Origin: Myxococcus guangdongensis
GTDB lineage: Bacteria; Myxococcota; Myxococcia; Myxococcales; Myxococcaceae
NCBI RefSeq assembly: GCF_024198255.1
Contig: NZ_JAJVKW010000003.1
Location: 496,001-560,000, forward strand
DNA: 64,000 bases
Direction: 5' to 3'
The notes below the pieces were generated by a model that was not told where the DNA came from, made no database searches, and saw nothing but the letters and a program-made list of their open reading frames with translations. Shown here piece by piece: positions 1-10,036 of the stretch. The translations under genes were made by a program, and so were the position numbers. Every line of letters starts with the position of its first letter. Positions within the stretch are counted from its first letter, which is position 1.

Positions 1-1
1 G

Positions 2-421
2 TACCAGCGCGGTGTGGCGTTGCGGCTCGTATTCTCCGGAGGCGTGGGCGTGCATCCTCCCTCGGAGGCGCGCGCGATGCTGGCGCTGGCGACGCGATTG
101 GGTGTGCCCCCGGAGGCGTGCGTGCTGGAGGAGGAGAGCCACTCCACCGATGACAACGCGCGCCTGACGTCGGTCCTGCTGCGAGAACTGGGCGCGAGGC
201 GCGTGGTGGTGGTGTCGGACCCGTACCACCTGCTGCGCGCGCGGCAGTACTTCCGGCTCAATGGCTTCGAGGTGCTCACCAGCCCCGCGCTTCAAACGGA
301 GCGCAACCTGAGCTGGGTGGACCGCTGCTACTGGACGATGCGCGAGGCCCTCGCGCTGCTGCTCCACCCAAGCCTGCTGCTCGCGCGAGCCCCTGCGGGC
401 GTTACGACTCCGGCGCCTTGA
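2..421 (+). CDS. YdcF/DUF218-family protein, 5' end outside window
   Basis: C-terminal part of a YdcF/ElyC-like (DUF218) envelope protein. The frame is open to the left edge; a GTG at 14 is internal rather than the start, because residues before it continue the fold. Visible family features are the beta-strand VFSGG motif, the E-x-x-S-x-x-T-x-x-N motif (EEESHSTDDNA) and the following VVVVSDPYHLLRA strand, typical of the DUF218 Rossmann-like core. Members are inner-membrane proteins linked to envelope polysaccharide metabolism, but the substrate is mostly unknown. The gene converges on the HtrA protease gene. Its last ~30 codons are partly duplicated downstream (see repeat 324-605). Confidence 0.75.
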   Translation, partial: YQRGVALRLVFSGGVGVHPPSEARAMLALATRLGVPPEACVLEEESHSTDDNARLTSVLLRELGARRVVVVSDPYHLLRARQYFRLNGFEVLTSPALQTERNLSWVDRCYWTMREALALLLHPSLLLARAPAGVTTPAP

Positions 422-605
422 GCGCGCAGCGCTCGGTCGCCCTCGGGTCTCGCCACGCGCAGCAGGCCAGGTGAACTGCTGCTGGACGATGCGCGAGGTC
501 AACGCGCCGCTGCATCCGAGTGCTCCTCGCGGACGTCACGACTCCGGCGCCTTGAGCGCACGCAGTACGCGGTCGCCTCCAGGCATCGCCACGCGCAGCA
601 GCACG
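324..605. repeat. Degenerate tandem duplication of a convergent gene boundary
   Basis: Two diverged copies lie at about 324-470 and 475-605. Both begin with a CTGGACGATGCGCGAGG block (331 and 482) and both carry CGACTCCGGCGCCTTGAGCGC (405 and 539), then CGCCACGCGCAGCAG (near 452 and 588). Offsets are 151 bp at the left and about 134 bp further in, so indels have accumulated. Copy 1 holds the real 3' end of the DUF218 gene; copy 2 holds the real 3' end of the HtrA gene. Each copy also carries a decayed version of the other gene's tail. Confidence 0.8.
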
Positions 606-2041
606 GACTCACCTGGCTCGGCCTCGCGCAGCGCCTGCGCCAGATCGGAGGCGCGGCGCACGGGCCGACCCGACGCCTCCACCACCACCATGCCGGGCAC
701 CAGTCCCGCGCGCTCGGCGCTGGAGCCCGGGACGACGTCCGTCACCAGCGCGCCCGCGCGAGGCAACTCCTGCGCCCGCGCCAACCTCGGGTCCATGTCC
801 GACAGCGTGAGCCCCACGCGCTGATGCGCCGGTGCCTCCGGCTCCTCAGCGGGACGCCGCGCGGCCACGCCCTCGAGGTCCGGACGCGTGCCCAGCGTCA
901 CGTTCACCTCGGTCTTCTTCCCTTCGCGATACACGGTGAGCGGCAGCGTGCTGCCCGGCGCCTTCAGCGCCACGGTGCGCGTGAGCGCGCGTCCCGAGGC
1001 GATGGGGCGTCCTCCCGCCTCGACGATGAGGTCATCGGGACGCAGCCCCGCCTCGGCCGCGGGCGTGCCCTGGGTCACATCCGTGACGAGCGCGCCATCG
1101 CGCACCGGCACCCCCAGCGCCGCGCCCAGGTCCGGCGTCACGTCCTGCACCGCCACACCCAGCCATCCCCGCGTGACGGTGCCCTCCTTCTCCAACTGGG
1201 GCAGCAGCTGCTTCACCAGCGTGCTTGGCACCGCGAAGCCGATGCTGGAGCCCTGGCCCGCGATGGCGGTGTTGATGCCCACCACCTCACCCTGGAGGTT
1301 GAACAGCGGCCCGCCGGAGTTGCCCGGGTTGATGGCGGCGTCCGTCTGCAGGAAGTCGTCGAACGGGCCCGCCTGGATGTCGCGCGCCTTGGCGGAGACG
1401 ATGCCCAGGCTGACGCTCGAGTCCAGACCGAAGGGGTTGCCGATGGCCACCACCCAGTCGCCCACGCGCATCGCGTCCGAGTCACCCAGCTTCACCACGG
1501 GCAGCTTCTCCACCTTCCCCTGGAGCTGGAGCACCGCCACGTCCGTGAGCGGGTCCGTACCCACGACCTTCGCGGCCTGCTGACGTCCGTCGGAGAAGTG
1601 CACCTGAATCGACGTGGCGCCCTGCACCACGTGGTTGTTGGTGAGGACCAGCCCGCGCGCATCCACCACGAAGCCGGAGCCGAGGCCCTGGCGCGGCCCC
1701 TCATCACGAGGGTCCTCGAACGGCGAGCCGAACGGGAGCGCGCCACCGAACGTCCCACCCCGGCCCTCGTCCCCCCAGGGCGAGCCTCGACGCGCGCGGG
1801 CAGGCGCCGCATCCCGCACCTCCACCTTGACGACGGCGGGCTGCACCGACGCGACCAGCGGCGCCACGGACGCGAGCGCCGCGTTCATGTCCGGCGGCAT
1901 GACCTGCTTCGCGGGTGCGGAGTCCGTGCTCGGGGACTCGGTGGGGGCAGGCGGGGGAGCGGGCGCTTCCTCCTGACCTCGGCGACAGGCCGACAGCATC
2001 AGGACCAGGGCCAGGACTCCCGTGCTTCTGCATCCCTTCAT
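536..2041 (-). CDS. HtrA/Deg family trypsin-like serine protease, lipoprotein, two PDZ domains
   Basis: Periplasmic quality-control protease, 501 aa. The start at 2041 is chosen over an upstream in-frame start at 2113 because it begins a lipoprotein signal (hydrophobic run then SAC) and is preceded by GGGAGGAACGTG. Domains are a Pro-rich linker to about residue 55, a trypsin-like domain with His137 (TNNHVV), Asp167 (LTDVAVL) and Ser242 (GNSGGP), and two PDZ domains at about 291-381 and 409-496. The triad is complete, so the enzyme should be active. A MarR regulator lies 103 bp upstream on the same strand and may be co-transcribed. The protein matches DegP/DegQ/MucD architecture, and lipid anchoring is inferred. 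Confidence 0.93.
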   Translation of the reverse strand: MKGCRSTGVLALVLMLSACRRGQEEAPAPPPAPTESPSTDSAPAKQVMPPDMNAALASVAPLVASVQPAVVKVEVRDAAPARARRGSPWGDEGRGGTFGGALPFGSPFEDPRDEGPRQGLGSGFVVDARGLVLTNNHVVQGATSIQVHFSDGRQQAAKVVGTDPLTDVAVLQLQGKVEKLPVVKLGDSDAMRVGDWVVAIGNPFGLDSSVSLGIVSAKARDIQAGPFDDFLQTDAAINPGNSGGPLFNLQGEVVGINTAIAGQGSSIGFAVPSTLVKQLLPQLEKEGTVTRGWLGVAVQDVTPDLGAALGVPVRDGALVTDVTQGTPAAEAGLRPDDLIVEAGGRPIASGRALTRTVALKAPGSTLPLTVYREGKKTEVNVTLGTRPDLEGVAARRPAEEPEAPAHQRVGLTLSDMDPRLARAQELPRAGALVTDVVPGSSAERAGLVPGMVVVEASGRPVRRASDLAQALREAEPGESVLLRVAMPGGDRVLRALKAPES

Positions 2042-2144
2042 CACGTTCCTCCCTCGGGCCCACGCGACGTTCACGGGAGTGAGTTGGGGCGCCTCGGAGC
2101 CGGCGGCACGCAAGAGCGGGCGTGGCTCGCCCGCTCGGGGGACA

Positions 2145-2678
2145 TCAGGAGGCTGAACGCTCGCGGGAGGGTGTGGCTGCCGCCGCGCCCAGGGTATCCA
2201 TGCGGCGCAAGAGCTTCTCCAGGATGCGGAAGAGCGCCTTGCGGTCGCCCGCGTCGAGGATGTGGAGCAACTGCCCCATGCCCTGCATCACGAAGCGCTC
2301 GAGCCGCTGGTAGGTCTGCAGGCCATCGGCCGTGAGCCGACAGCGCACGACGCGGCGGTCCTCGGCGGTGCGCTCGCGCACCAGGTGTCCCTCGCGCTCC
2401 AGCCGGTCGACGAGTCCGGTGACGGTCTTCTCGGTGACGCCCAGCCGGCGAGCAAGCTCGCCCATCGTGAGCGCGCCATCCTGTCCGAGCCAGAGCAGCG
2501 CATGGACCTGGGGCGCGGTGAACTGGAGCTGCTCGCACGTGGCGGCGATGGGGTCGCGGAGCGAACGGCGCCGGCCCATCGCGAGCAGCAGGTGCTGGAG
2601 CCTCAGCACGTCCGCCGACAGGTCCTCATCCTCTTTAGAATGGATATTCCGGGACACGGAGTATGGCTTAGCGGGCAT
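2145..2678 (-). CDS. MarR-family transcriptional regulator
   Basis: Winged-helix regulator of 177 aa. The ATG at 2678 is preferred to a TTG five codons upstream. The centre carries the MarR wHTH: LTMGELARRLGVTEKTVTGLVDRLEREGHLVRE-type recognition helix followed by the D-R-R wing motif (AEDRRVVRCRLT). Helices at both ends would form the dimer interface. It is divergent from modABC with about 98 bp between starts and lies upstream of the HtrA gene. Either could be its target, and no ligand can be inferred. It is not ModE: there is no molbindin domain. Confidence 0.9.
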   Translation of the reverse strand: MPAKPYSVSRNIHSKEDEDLSADVLRLQHLLLAMGRRRSLRDPIAATCEQLQFTAPQVHALLWLGQDGALTMGELARRLGVTEKTVTGLVDRLEREGHLVRERTAEDRRVVRCRLTADGLQTYQRLERFVMQGMGQLLHILDAGDRKALFRILEKLLRRMDTLGAAAATPSRERSAS

Positions 2679-2776
2679 GGCCCCACGGGTCAACCCGTTG
2701 TCACGGCGTGGGCTGCCGTGCGGACAATGCGCTCCTTCGCCGACGGTGGTGAGAGGAGCGTCCAGGAGTGCGTACC

Positions 2777-3541
2777 ATGTTTCGGCTGTACGTGACGGCC
2801 CTGTTCCTCGTGTCCTTGTTGGCGCGAGCGGACGAGGGGCTCGTCTTCGCCGCGGCCAGCACGACGGATGTGCTCGAGGAGCTGCGGCCGGCCTTCACGA
2901 AGGCCACGGGCCACACGGTGGTGGTGGCGCTGGGCTCGTCGGGGGATTTGGCCCGCCAGGCGATGGCGGGTGCGCCGGCGGATGCGTTCCTGTCGGCGGA
3001 CGTGGCTCGGATGGAGGCCGTGCAGGCGGCGGGGTTGGTGCGGCGCGGCACGCGGGTGGATTTGCTGTCGAACCGGCTGGTGGTGGTGGTGCCGGTGGGC
3101 GCGAAGGGGAAGGCGCCGGGCAAGGCGGAGGACCTGAAGGGGCTGAAGCGGCTGGTGTTGGCGGACCCGGGCATCGTGCCCGCGGGGGTGTACGCGAAGG
3201 CGTGGTTGGAGAAGGTCGGGGTGTGGAAGGACGTGGAGGGGAAGGTGGTGCCGGCCGTGGATGTGCGGGGTGCGCTGGCGGCGGTGGAGGCGGGGCGGGT
3301 GGACGCGGGGGTGGTGTACGCGACGGACGCGGCGCAGTCGAAGAAGGTGCGGGTGGCGTTCGAGGTGCCGTCGGCGGATGCGCCGCGCATCGTCTATCCG
3401 GTGGCGGCGCTGGTGAAGGGCAAGGCGCCAGAGGTCGGCGTCGCCTTCGTGAAGTTCCTCCAGACGGAGCCCGCGCGAGCGGCCTTCCGGCGCCATGGCT
3501 TCGTCGTGCTCTCGGCCGACGAGGGGACGAAGGCACGGTGA
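2777..3541 (+). CDS. modA: Molybdate ABC transporter, periplasmic binding protein
   Basis: Binds molybdate/tungstate in the periplasm and delivers it to ModBC. 254 aa with an N-terminal signal (LYVTALFLVSLLARA), then the ModA-type AAASTTDVLEELRPAF start, the GSSGDLARQ anion-binding loop and the A-D-A-F-L-S-A-D segment. ATG 2777 is chosen over GTG 2768 because AGGAG lies 8 nt upstream of the ATG. First gene of modABC; its stop overlaps the modB start by 4 nt (GTGA). Confidence 0.93.
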   Translation: MFRLYVTALFLVSLLARADEGLVFAAASTTDVLEELRPAFTKATGHTVVVALGSSGDLARQAMAGAPADAFLSADVARMEAVQAAGLVRRGTRVDLLSNRLVVVVPVGAKGKAPGKAEDLKGLKRLVLADPGIVPAGVYAKAWLEKVGVWKDVEGKVVPAVDVRGALAAVEAGRVDAGVVYATDAAQSKKVRVAFEVPSADAPRIVYPVAALVKGKAPEVGVAFVKFLQTEPARAAFRRHGFVVLSADEGTKAR

Positions 3542-4215
3542 CGGCCGACACGGTGGGTTTGGTGGGGTTCACGGTGACGGTGGCGGCGGTGGCCACGCTG
3601 GTCATCCTCCCGCCCGGTGTGGCGGTGGCCTACGCGTTGTCGCGCTGGCGAGGGCCGGGGCAGGGCGTGGTGGACACGGTGCTGGCGCTGCCGTTGGTGT
3701 TGCCGCCGACGGCGGTGGGGTTGGTGTTGCTGGAGTTGCTCGGGCGCGAGGGGCCGCTGGGGCGTGTGTTGGATGCGATGGGCGTGGAGGTGGTGTTCAC
3801 GCCCGGGGCGGTGGTGCTCGCGAGCGCGGTGATGGCGTTCCCGCTGGTCGTGCGCTCGGCGCGCTCGGGGTTCGAGGAGGTAGACCCTCGGTTGGTGGCG
3901 GTGGCGCGCACGTTGGGGGACTCGCGGGCGCGGGCGTTCTTCCGGGTGACGTTGCCGCTGGCGTGGCGCGGGGTGGTGGTGGGGGCGCTCTTGGCGTTCT
4001 CGCGAGCGCTCGGCGAGTTCGGCGCGACGGTGCTGGTGGCGGGGAACATCCCGGGGCGCACGCAGACGTTGTCGCTGGCCATCTTCCAGTACACGCAGCT
4101 GGGGCAGGACGCGGAGGCGCTGCGACTGGCGGGCATCGCGGCGTTGTTGGCGTTCGTCGCGGTGTACGCCACGGAAGGGCTGACGCGGTGGCGGGGACGG
4201 CGGGTGCGCGCGTGA
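3538..4215 (+). CDS. modB: Molybdate ABC transporter permease
   Basis: Inner-membrane permease of 225 aa with about five hydrophobic segments. It carries the binding-protein-dependent transport EAA loop (ARTLGDSRARAFFRVTLPLAWRGV) and the ALGEFGATVLVAGNIPGRTQT-type ModB signature. It starts at GTG 3538 inside the end of modA and ends 4 nt into modC, so all three proteins are translationally coupled. Confidence 0.93.
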   Translation: MTADTVGLVGFTVTVAAVATLVILPPGVAVAYALSRWRGPGQGVVDTVLALPLVLPPTAVGLVLLELLGREGPLGRVLDAMGVEVVFTPGAVVLASAVMAFPLVVRSARSGFEEVDPRLVAVARTLGDSRARAFFRVTLPLAWRGVVVGALLAFSRALGEFGATVLVAGNIPGRTQTLSLAIFQYTQLGQDAEALRLAGIAALLAFVAVYATEGLTRWRGRRVRA

Positions 4216-5282
4216 GTCTGGAGCTCTCGGTTCGATTGCCGCTGGCGCGCTTCGTGTTGGAAGTGGACGCGCGGCTGGAGGGCGCGTCGGTGGCGGTGCT
4301 GGGGCGCTCGGGTTCAGGGAAGACGTCGTTGTTGGAGGTGCTTGCGGGGCTGCGGTCTGGTGCGCGAGGGCGCGTCGTCGTCGGTGGGCGCGTGCTGTTG
4401 GACAGTGAGGCTCGCGTGGAGGTGCCTCCGGAGGCGCGGCGCATGGGGTATGTGCCGCAGGACGCGCTGTTGTTCCCGCACCTCACGGCGGAGGAGAACG
4501 TGCGTTACGGCGCGAGGAAGGGGCGGCCGTCGCGCTTCGACGAGGCGGTGGGGCTGCTCGAGTTGGGGCCGCTGTTGCATCGCTATCCGGCGACGCTGTC
4601 GGGAGGCGAGAAGCAGCGGGTGGCGTTGGCGCGAGCGTTGGCGACGGACCCGGCGCTGTTGCTGCTCGACGAGCCATTGGCCGCGCTGGACGTGACGTTG
4701 AAGGAGCGGGTGCTGCCGTATCTCCTGCGCGTTCGCGACGAGGCGCGGGTGCCGATGTTGTACGTGACGCACCAGTTGGGTGAGGCGCGGGTGTTGGCGA
4801 AGGAGGCGGTGCTGCTGGACGAGGGACGCGTGCGCGCGGCGGGGCCCGCGTCCCAGGTGCTGGGGGCGTCAGCACGAGGTCTGCTGGCGTCGGATGCGGA
4901 GGGCGAGGAGAACATCCTCGAAGGGGTGGTGGAGCGTCCGGAGGAGGGCGGCACGCGGCTGCGTGTGACGCAGGGGCTGGGGCTGTGGGTCCCGGACGCG
5001 CCGGAGTTGGCGGTAGGCGCGCGAGCGGCCTACGCGGTGCCGGCGAGCGACATCCTGCTCTCGATGGGCGCGCTGACCGGAGTGTCCGCGCGCAACGTGC
5101 TCGCGGGCACGGTGGCGGGTGTGGAGAGCGCGGGAGCAGGAGAGGCCGCGGCCACCGTGGACGTCGAAGGCGTGCGCTGGGTGGTGCGGCTCACCGAGGC
5201 CTCCGTGCGCGAGCTGGGCGTGAGCACGGGCGCACGCGTGTACCTCGCGGTGAAGACAGCGGCGTGCCGCCGTCTGCGGTGA
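4212..5282 (+). CDS. modC: Molybdate ABC transporter ATP-binding protein
   Basis: 356-aa ATPase. Walker A is GRSGSGKTS, the Q-loop region is YVPQDALLFPHLT, the signature is LSGGEKQR, Walker B is LLLLDEPLAALD and the switch His is in YVTHQ. A C-terminal MOP/TOBE region (about 285-356, with a SARNVLAGTV motif) is the regulatory molybdate-binding domain expected of ModC. GTG start at 4212 overlaps modB by 4 nt. Confidence 0.93.
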   Translation: MSLELSVRLPLARFVLEVDARLEGASVAVLGRSGSGKTSLLEVLAGLRSGARGRVVVGGRVLLDSEARVEVPPEARRMGYVPQDALLFPHLTAEENVRYGARKGRPSRFDEAVGLLELGPLLHRYPATLSGGEKQRVALARALATDPALLLLDEPLAALDVTLKERVLPYLLRVRDEARVPMLYVTHQLGEARVLAKEAVLLDEGRVRAAGPASQVLGASARGLLASDAEGEENILEGVVERPEEGGTRLRVTQGLGLWVPDAPELAVGARAAYAVPASDILLSMGALTGVSARNVLAGTVAGVESAGAGEAAATVDVEGVRWVVRLTEASVRELGVSTGARVYLAVKTAACRRLR

Positions 5283-5473
5283 GCAGCGAGCCGATGCATC
5301 CAGGACGACGCGGCCACCGCTGTATCTCTTCCGCACATGCCTTGGTGGGGCAGGGCGTGACTGCGTGACGGTGTAGGATTTCGCCCGCGCGTTGATTGTC
5401 CAGGTACGTGTCAGTTGGCAATGCCAGCATCTTCGCGACGGGCCTTCCCTGGAGGGAGGCGCGGAGGTGCGGA

Positions 5474-7033
5474 ATGCGTGCGGGTCTTTGGGTGGTTGGC
5501 GTTGCCCTTCTCCTCACAGGGTGCGCTGGAGTCGACTCGTCGACTCGCACGGCCACGTTTCAGCAGCGCAAGGCGATTCCGGGAGCGCCGTGGGCCACGT
5601 CGGGCGAGGACCCCGAACGCGAACAGGATGCCGCAGAGGCCAACGACTCATCGGGACAACGGCTCCAGCGACGTCATCCGCCCCGGAACTCCGTAGCCCG
5701 GCAGGAAGGTCGGGGGAAGCCGGACGCGTTCGTCGTCCTGCTTCAGAACGCGGGACTCGACGCGAGCGACGCTCGGCCTGTCGCGGGGAGCTCCCTCACT
5801 CCGACCCACGCTGCGCGACTCCTCGCGACGTTATTGAAGAGGGACGTCACGCTGGGACAGTTTCCGGCACGTCTCGCGGTGAGCTTCATTTTGCGAGAAG
5901 TGCTGGCCACGGGCGAGATGTCCCGGGATGCGTTGGCACGCCGGGTGGAACGCTTCAATCACCTGGCGGTGCTCCGACCTGACGGGTGCCTTGCGTGGGT
6001 GCGCACGGGGAGGACCCAACAACGCGTGACGTCCGTCGAGTGGCGGGGTGGGGCCTTTCGCGCGCACGGCTTCGAGTTGGGCCGCTTCTACGATGGAAGC
6101 ACGGGTGTGTTCCGCCTGCTGGACGACGAACTGCGGGAGGAGAATGGGTTCCCACTGGCGGACGTCCACGACGATGCCGACGTCCTCAGTCGCGCCCTGG
6201 ACGGGGCTGAAGAGGCCTTCGTCGGACTCATCCTGGCTGTGGGCAAGTTCTTCTCGACATCTCCAGCGGACAACCTCGAGGCACTCCGTCAGATGCCGGT
6301 CGCCGTGGTGGCGTTGCTGGAGTCATCGCCCGAGTACCTGGAGCGCTTCCGGTACATGACGCGGGGCGAGCAGGTGCAGGTCGTCTCCAAGCTGGTGACG
6401 AACTTCATCGCGACCTGGGGCACGGTGTCGTCCGCGACGCGCACGTTGGAGGGGACCGCGCTCGCCACGGCGGAAGTGCCAGTGCTTGCGCTATCCGCCG
6501 ACGGAACTGTCGCCATGCGGCTCGTGGCTGCTCCCGTGGGACGTGCGGCAGCGATGCTGAGCGGCGGGCCTGGAGCGGCCATCATCCTTCAGCGGGTAGG
6601 CACGACGGCGAAGCAGGGTGGACCCTCCAAGGGGCCGGGACAGTGGGGACCGGCGAAGGAGTCCATGTCGCCCGGAGCGCGGCGCTACCAGGAACAGATC
6701 TCGGGCCACACAGCGGACGAGGCATACTGGGTCGGAGGCGTCGGCAGAGACAGCGGAGGCGTGAAGTTCGATGGGTACGACAAGGGCGTGCTGCTGGAGG
6801 CGAAAGGGCCGGGCTATGCCAGGTTCTTCGAGGCCCTCGACCCGAAACGCTGGTTCACGAACTCCGGGGCGAAAGCGCTTGTCGAGCAGGCCGACAGGCA
6901 ATCCCGCGCGGCGAGAGGAGTTCGAGTCCGGTGGCATGTCGCGGAAGAGAGCGCTGCCAGCGCCATCCGGAAACTGCTGAAGGACAACGAAATTGAAGGG
7001 ATCGAAGTTGTCTTCACTCCTGTTCATCCCTGA
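5474..7033 (+). CDS. Lipoprotein toxin with C-terminal Tox-REase-5-like nuclease domain
   Basis: 519-aa polymorphic-toxin-like protein. ATG 5474 follows GGAGGTGCGGA and begins a lipoprotein signal ending LLTGC at Cys19. Upstream starts (5396) would bury this signal. The middle (about 30-395) is an unrecognised, mostly soluble region. The last ~120 residues resemble the restriction-endonuclease-fold toxin 5 family: Asp433 (KFDGYD), Glu442 and Lys444 (LLEAKGPGY) fit a PD-(D/E)xK active site, followed by a Q-x-x-x-Q helix and an RWHVAE strand. The cognate immunity gene starts 12 nt downstream. The predicted activity is nucleic-acid cleavage in a recipient cell. Lipoprotein toxins of myxobacteria (SitA) travel by outer-membrane exchange; membership here is inference. 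Confidence 0.82.
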   Translation: MRAGLWVVGVALLLTGCAGVDSSTRTATFQQRKAIPGAPWATSGEDPEREQDAAEANDSSGQRLQRRHPPRNSVARQEGRGKPDAFVVLLQNAGLDASDARPVAGSSLTPTHAARLLATLLKRDVTLGQFPARLAVSFILREVLATGEMSRDALARRVERFNHLAVLRPDGCLAWVRTGRTQQRVTSVEWRGGAFRAHGFELGRFYDGSTGVFRLLDDELREENGFPLADVHDDADVLSRALDGAEEAFVGLILAVGKFFSTSPADNLEALRQMPVAVVALLESSPEYLERFRYMTRGEQVQVVSKLVTNFIATWGTVSSATRTLEGTALATAEVPVLALSADGTVAMRLVAAPVGRAAAMLSGGPGAAIILQRVGTTAKQGGPSKGPGQWGPAKESMSPGARRYQEQISGHTADEAYWVGGVGRDSGGVKFDGYDKGVLLEAKGPGYARFFEALDPKRWFTNSGAKALVEQADRQSRAARGVRVRWHVAEESAASAIRKLLKDNEIEGIEVVFTPVHP

Positions 7034-7045
7034 AGGTGCGCTCTC

Positions 7046-7765
7046 GTGAGTGAAACATACTACGCGGGTGGGTACTGGGGCCCTCGCCAGGAGTCGCCGG
7101 AAGGCTGCGCGCAACGATTGGAGGACTTCTTGAGGGGACTCTCCTCCATCGATTCATCCTTCGCGCATTGGTACGAGACCGCGAAGTCGCCGAAGGCGTC
7201 GTTGAAGCGTCCACTTTGGCCAGACCACGGGGAACTGACGCGGCTCGTCCAGAGGAGCAAGGACCCGGTATTCGATGACCTTGGGTTCAGCGTTGGAGGA
7301 TGGAACGGCCAGCCTCTGGCACATGAGGACTGCGGGTTCCTGCTCAGGTGTGGAAGCTACGATGCGCGGACACACAACCGCTGCGTGTTCAGCTTGCCCA
7401 GCCGAGGCGCGAGCGCGGACCGTGTCCTGACCGCACCTGTATTGTCGAGCATGCTGCGAGAAACCGCCGCCGCATGGGCCCCTGATTGGGGCGTGGCCAT
7501 GTCACATGCTCACCGCGACATGGCCGATTCGCATCGCGTCCCGAAGTCGCCATACGTCGGGTGGGTGACGTACCTCGCTCAGCATCGCGGCCCGGTGCCG
7601 CCCCTTCCTGCTCCGGTACGCGTCGAGCCCGTGGAGGGAAAGGGCACCCTCATCGTCCTCACGCCCGAGCGCTTCACGGCGAGCAACCCGGAGCATGTGG
7701 CGCTGGCGGAGCGGGTGCGAGTCCTGTTGGACCAGGCGGGGCTGTTGAAGCCGCTCCAGGCCTGA
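7046..7765 (+). CDS. Imm52-family immunity protein for the upstream toxin
   Basis: 239-aa cytosolic protein, GTG start with a GAAGG upstream. The sequence (opening YYAGGYWGPR, a central LLRCGSYD strand, C-terminal YLAQHRGPVPPLP and ERV helix) matches the Imm52 immunity family usually paired with Tox-REase-5 toxins in myxobacteria. It has no signal or membrane segment, so it should neutralise the nuclease in the cytoplasm. Its position 12 nt after the toxin stop implies co-transcription, protecting producers and siblings. Confidence 0.82.
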   Translation: MSETYYAGGYWGPRQESPEGCAQRLEDFLRGLSSIDSSFAHWYETAKSPKASLKRPLWPDHGELTRLVQRSKDPVFDDLGFSVGGWNGQPLAHEDCGFLLRCGSYDARTHNRCVFSLPSRGASADRVLTAPVLSSMLRETAAAWAPDWGVAMSHAHRDMADSHRVPKSPYVGWVTYLAQHRGPVPPLPAPVRVEPVEGKGTLIVLTPERFTASNPEHVALAERVRVLLDQAGLLKPLQA

Positions 7766-7802
7766 ACGCGACGATGACACCCGTCTCACGAAACACAGAA
7801 GA

Positions 7803-7824
7803 CGGAGCCCACACCCGGGCTCCG
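7803..7824 (-). terminator. Rho-independent-like terminator after the chitinase gene
   Basis: Perfect 8-bp stem CGGAGCCC / GGGCTCCG with a 6-nt loop. On the minus strand it is followed by the T-rich stretch TCTTCTGTGTTTC, so it suits the chitinase transcript, which ends 24 nt upstream of it. It also lies between the convergent immunity and chitinase genes. Confidence 0.65.
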
Positions 7825-7847
7825 CCTCCCGTGATTCACCACCGGTT

Positions 7848-9875
<2,028 letters not shown>

Positions 9876-9970
9876 GCTTGCTCTCCTCGCTTCGATGGAC
9901 GCGAGTCCGAAACCCGCTCGGGAACTCGTTTCCAGGAAGGAGGTGTGGACCGGATTTTCCGGGTCAAAGC

Positions 9971-9992
9971 CTCACACAGTGAATGGTGTGAG
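9971..9992. promoter_or_regulatory. Inverted repeat upstream of the chitinase gene
   Basis: CTCACAC - 8 nt - GTGTGAG, perfect 7-bp arms, in the 161-nt gap between nagA (stop at 10037) and the chitinase start (9875). It could be an operator of a GlcNAc-responsive repressor or a hairpin ending the nagA transcript. No T-tract is visible on the minus strand, which favours an operator slightly. Confidence 0.4.
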
Positions 9993-10036
9993 TGGAAGAA
10001 CACGCAGCCACAGGAAGTGACGCGAGCGTCACCATC

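Noticed and set aside
824-2335. 503-aa plus-strand frame
   Set aside because: Antisense to the HtrA gene, Arg/His-rich with no domain; typical GC-bias artefact.
2145-2678. MarR gene as a ModE-type regulator of modABC
   Set aside because: No molybdate-binding domain and a standard MarR wing; divergence alone does not make it ModE.
6910-6935. tRNA-like GTTCGAGTCC sequence
   Set aside because: Lies within the nuclease domain coding frame and no acceptor stem or anticodon arm can be paired around it.
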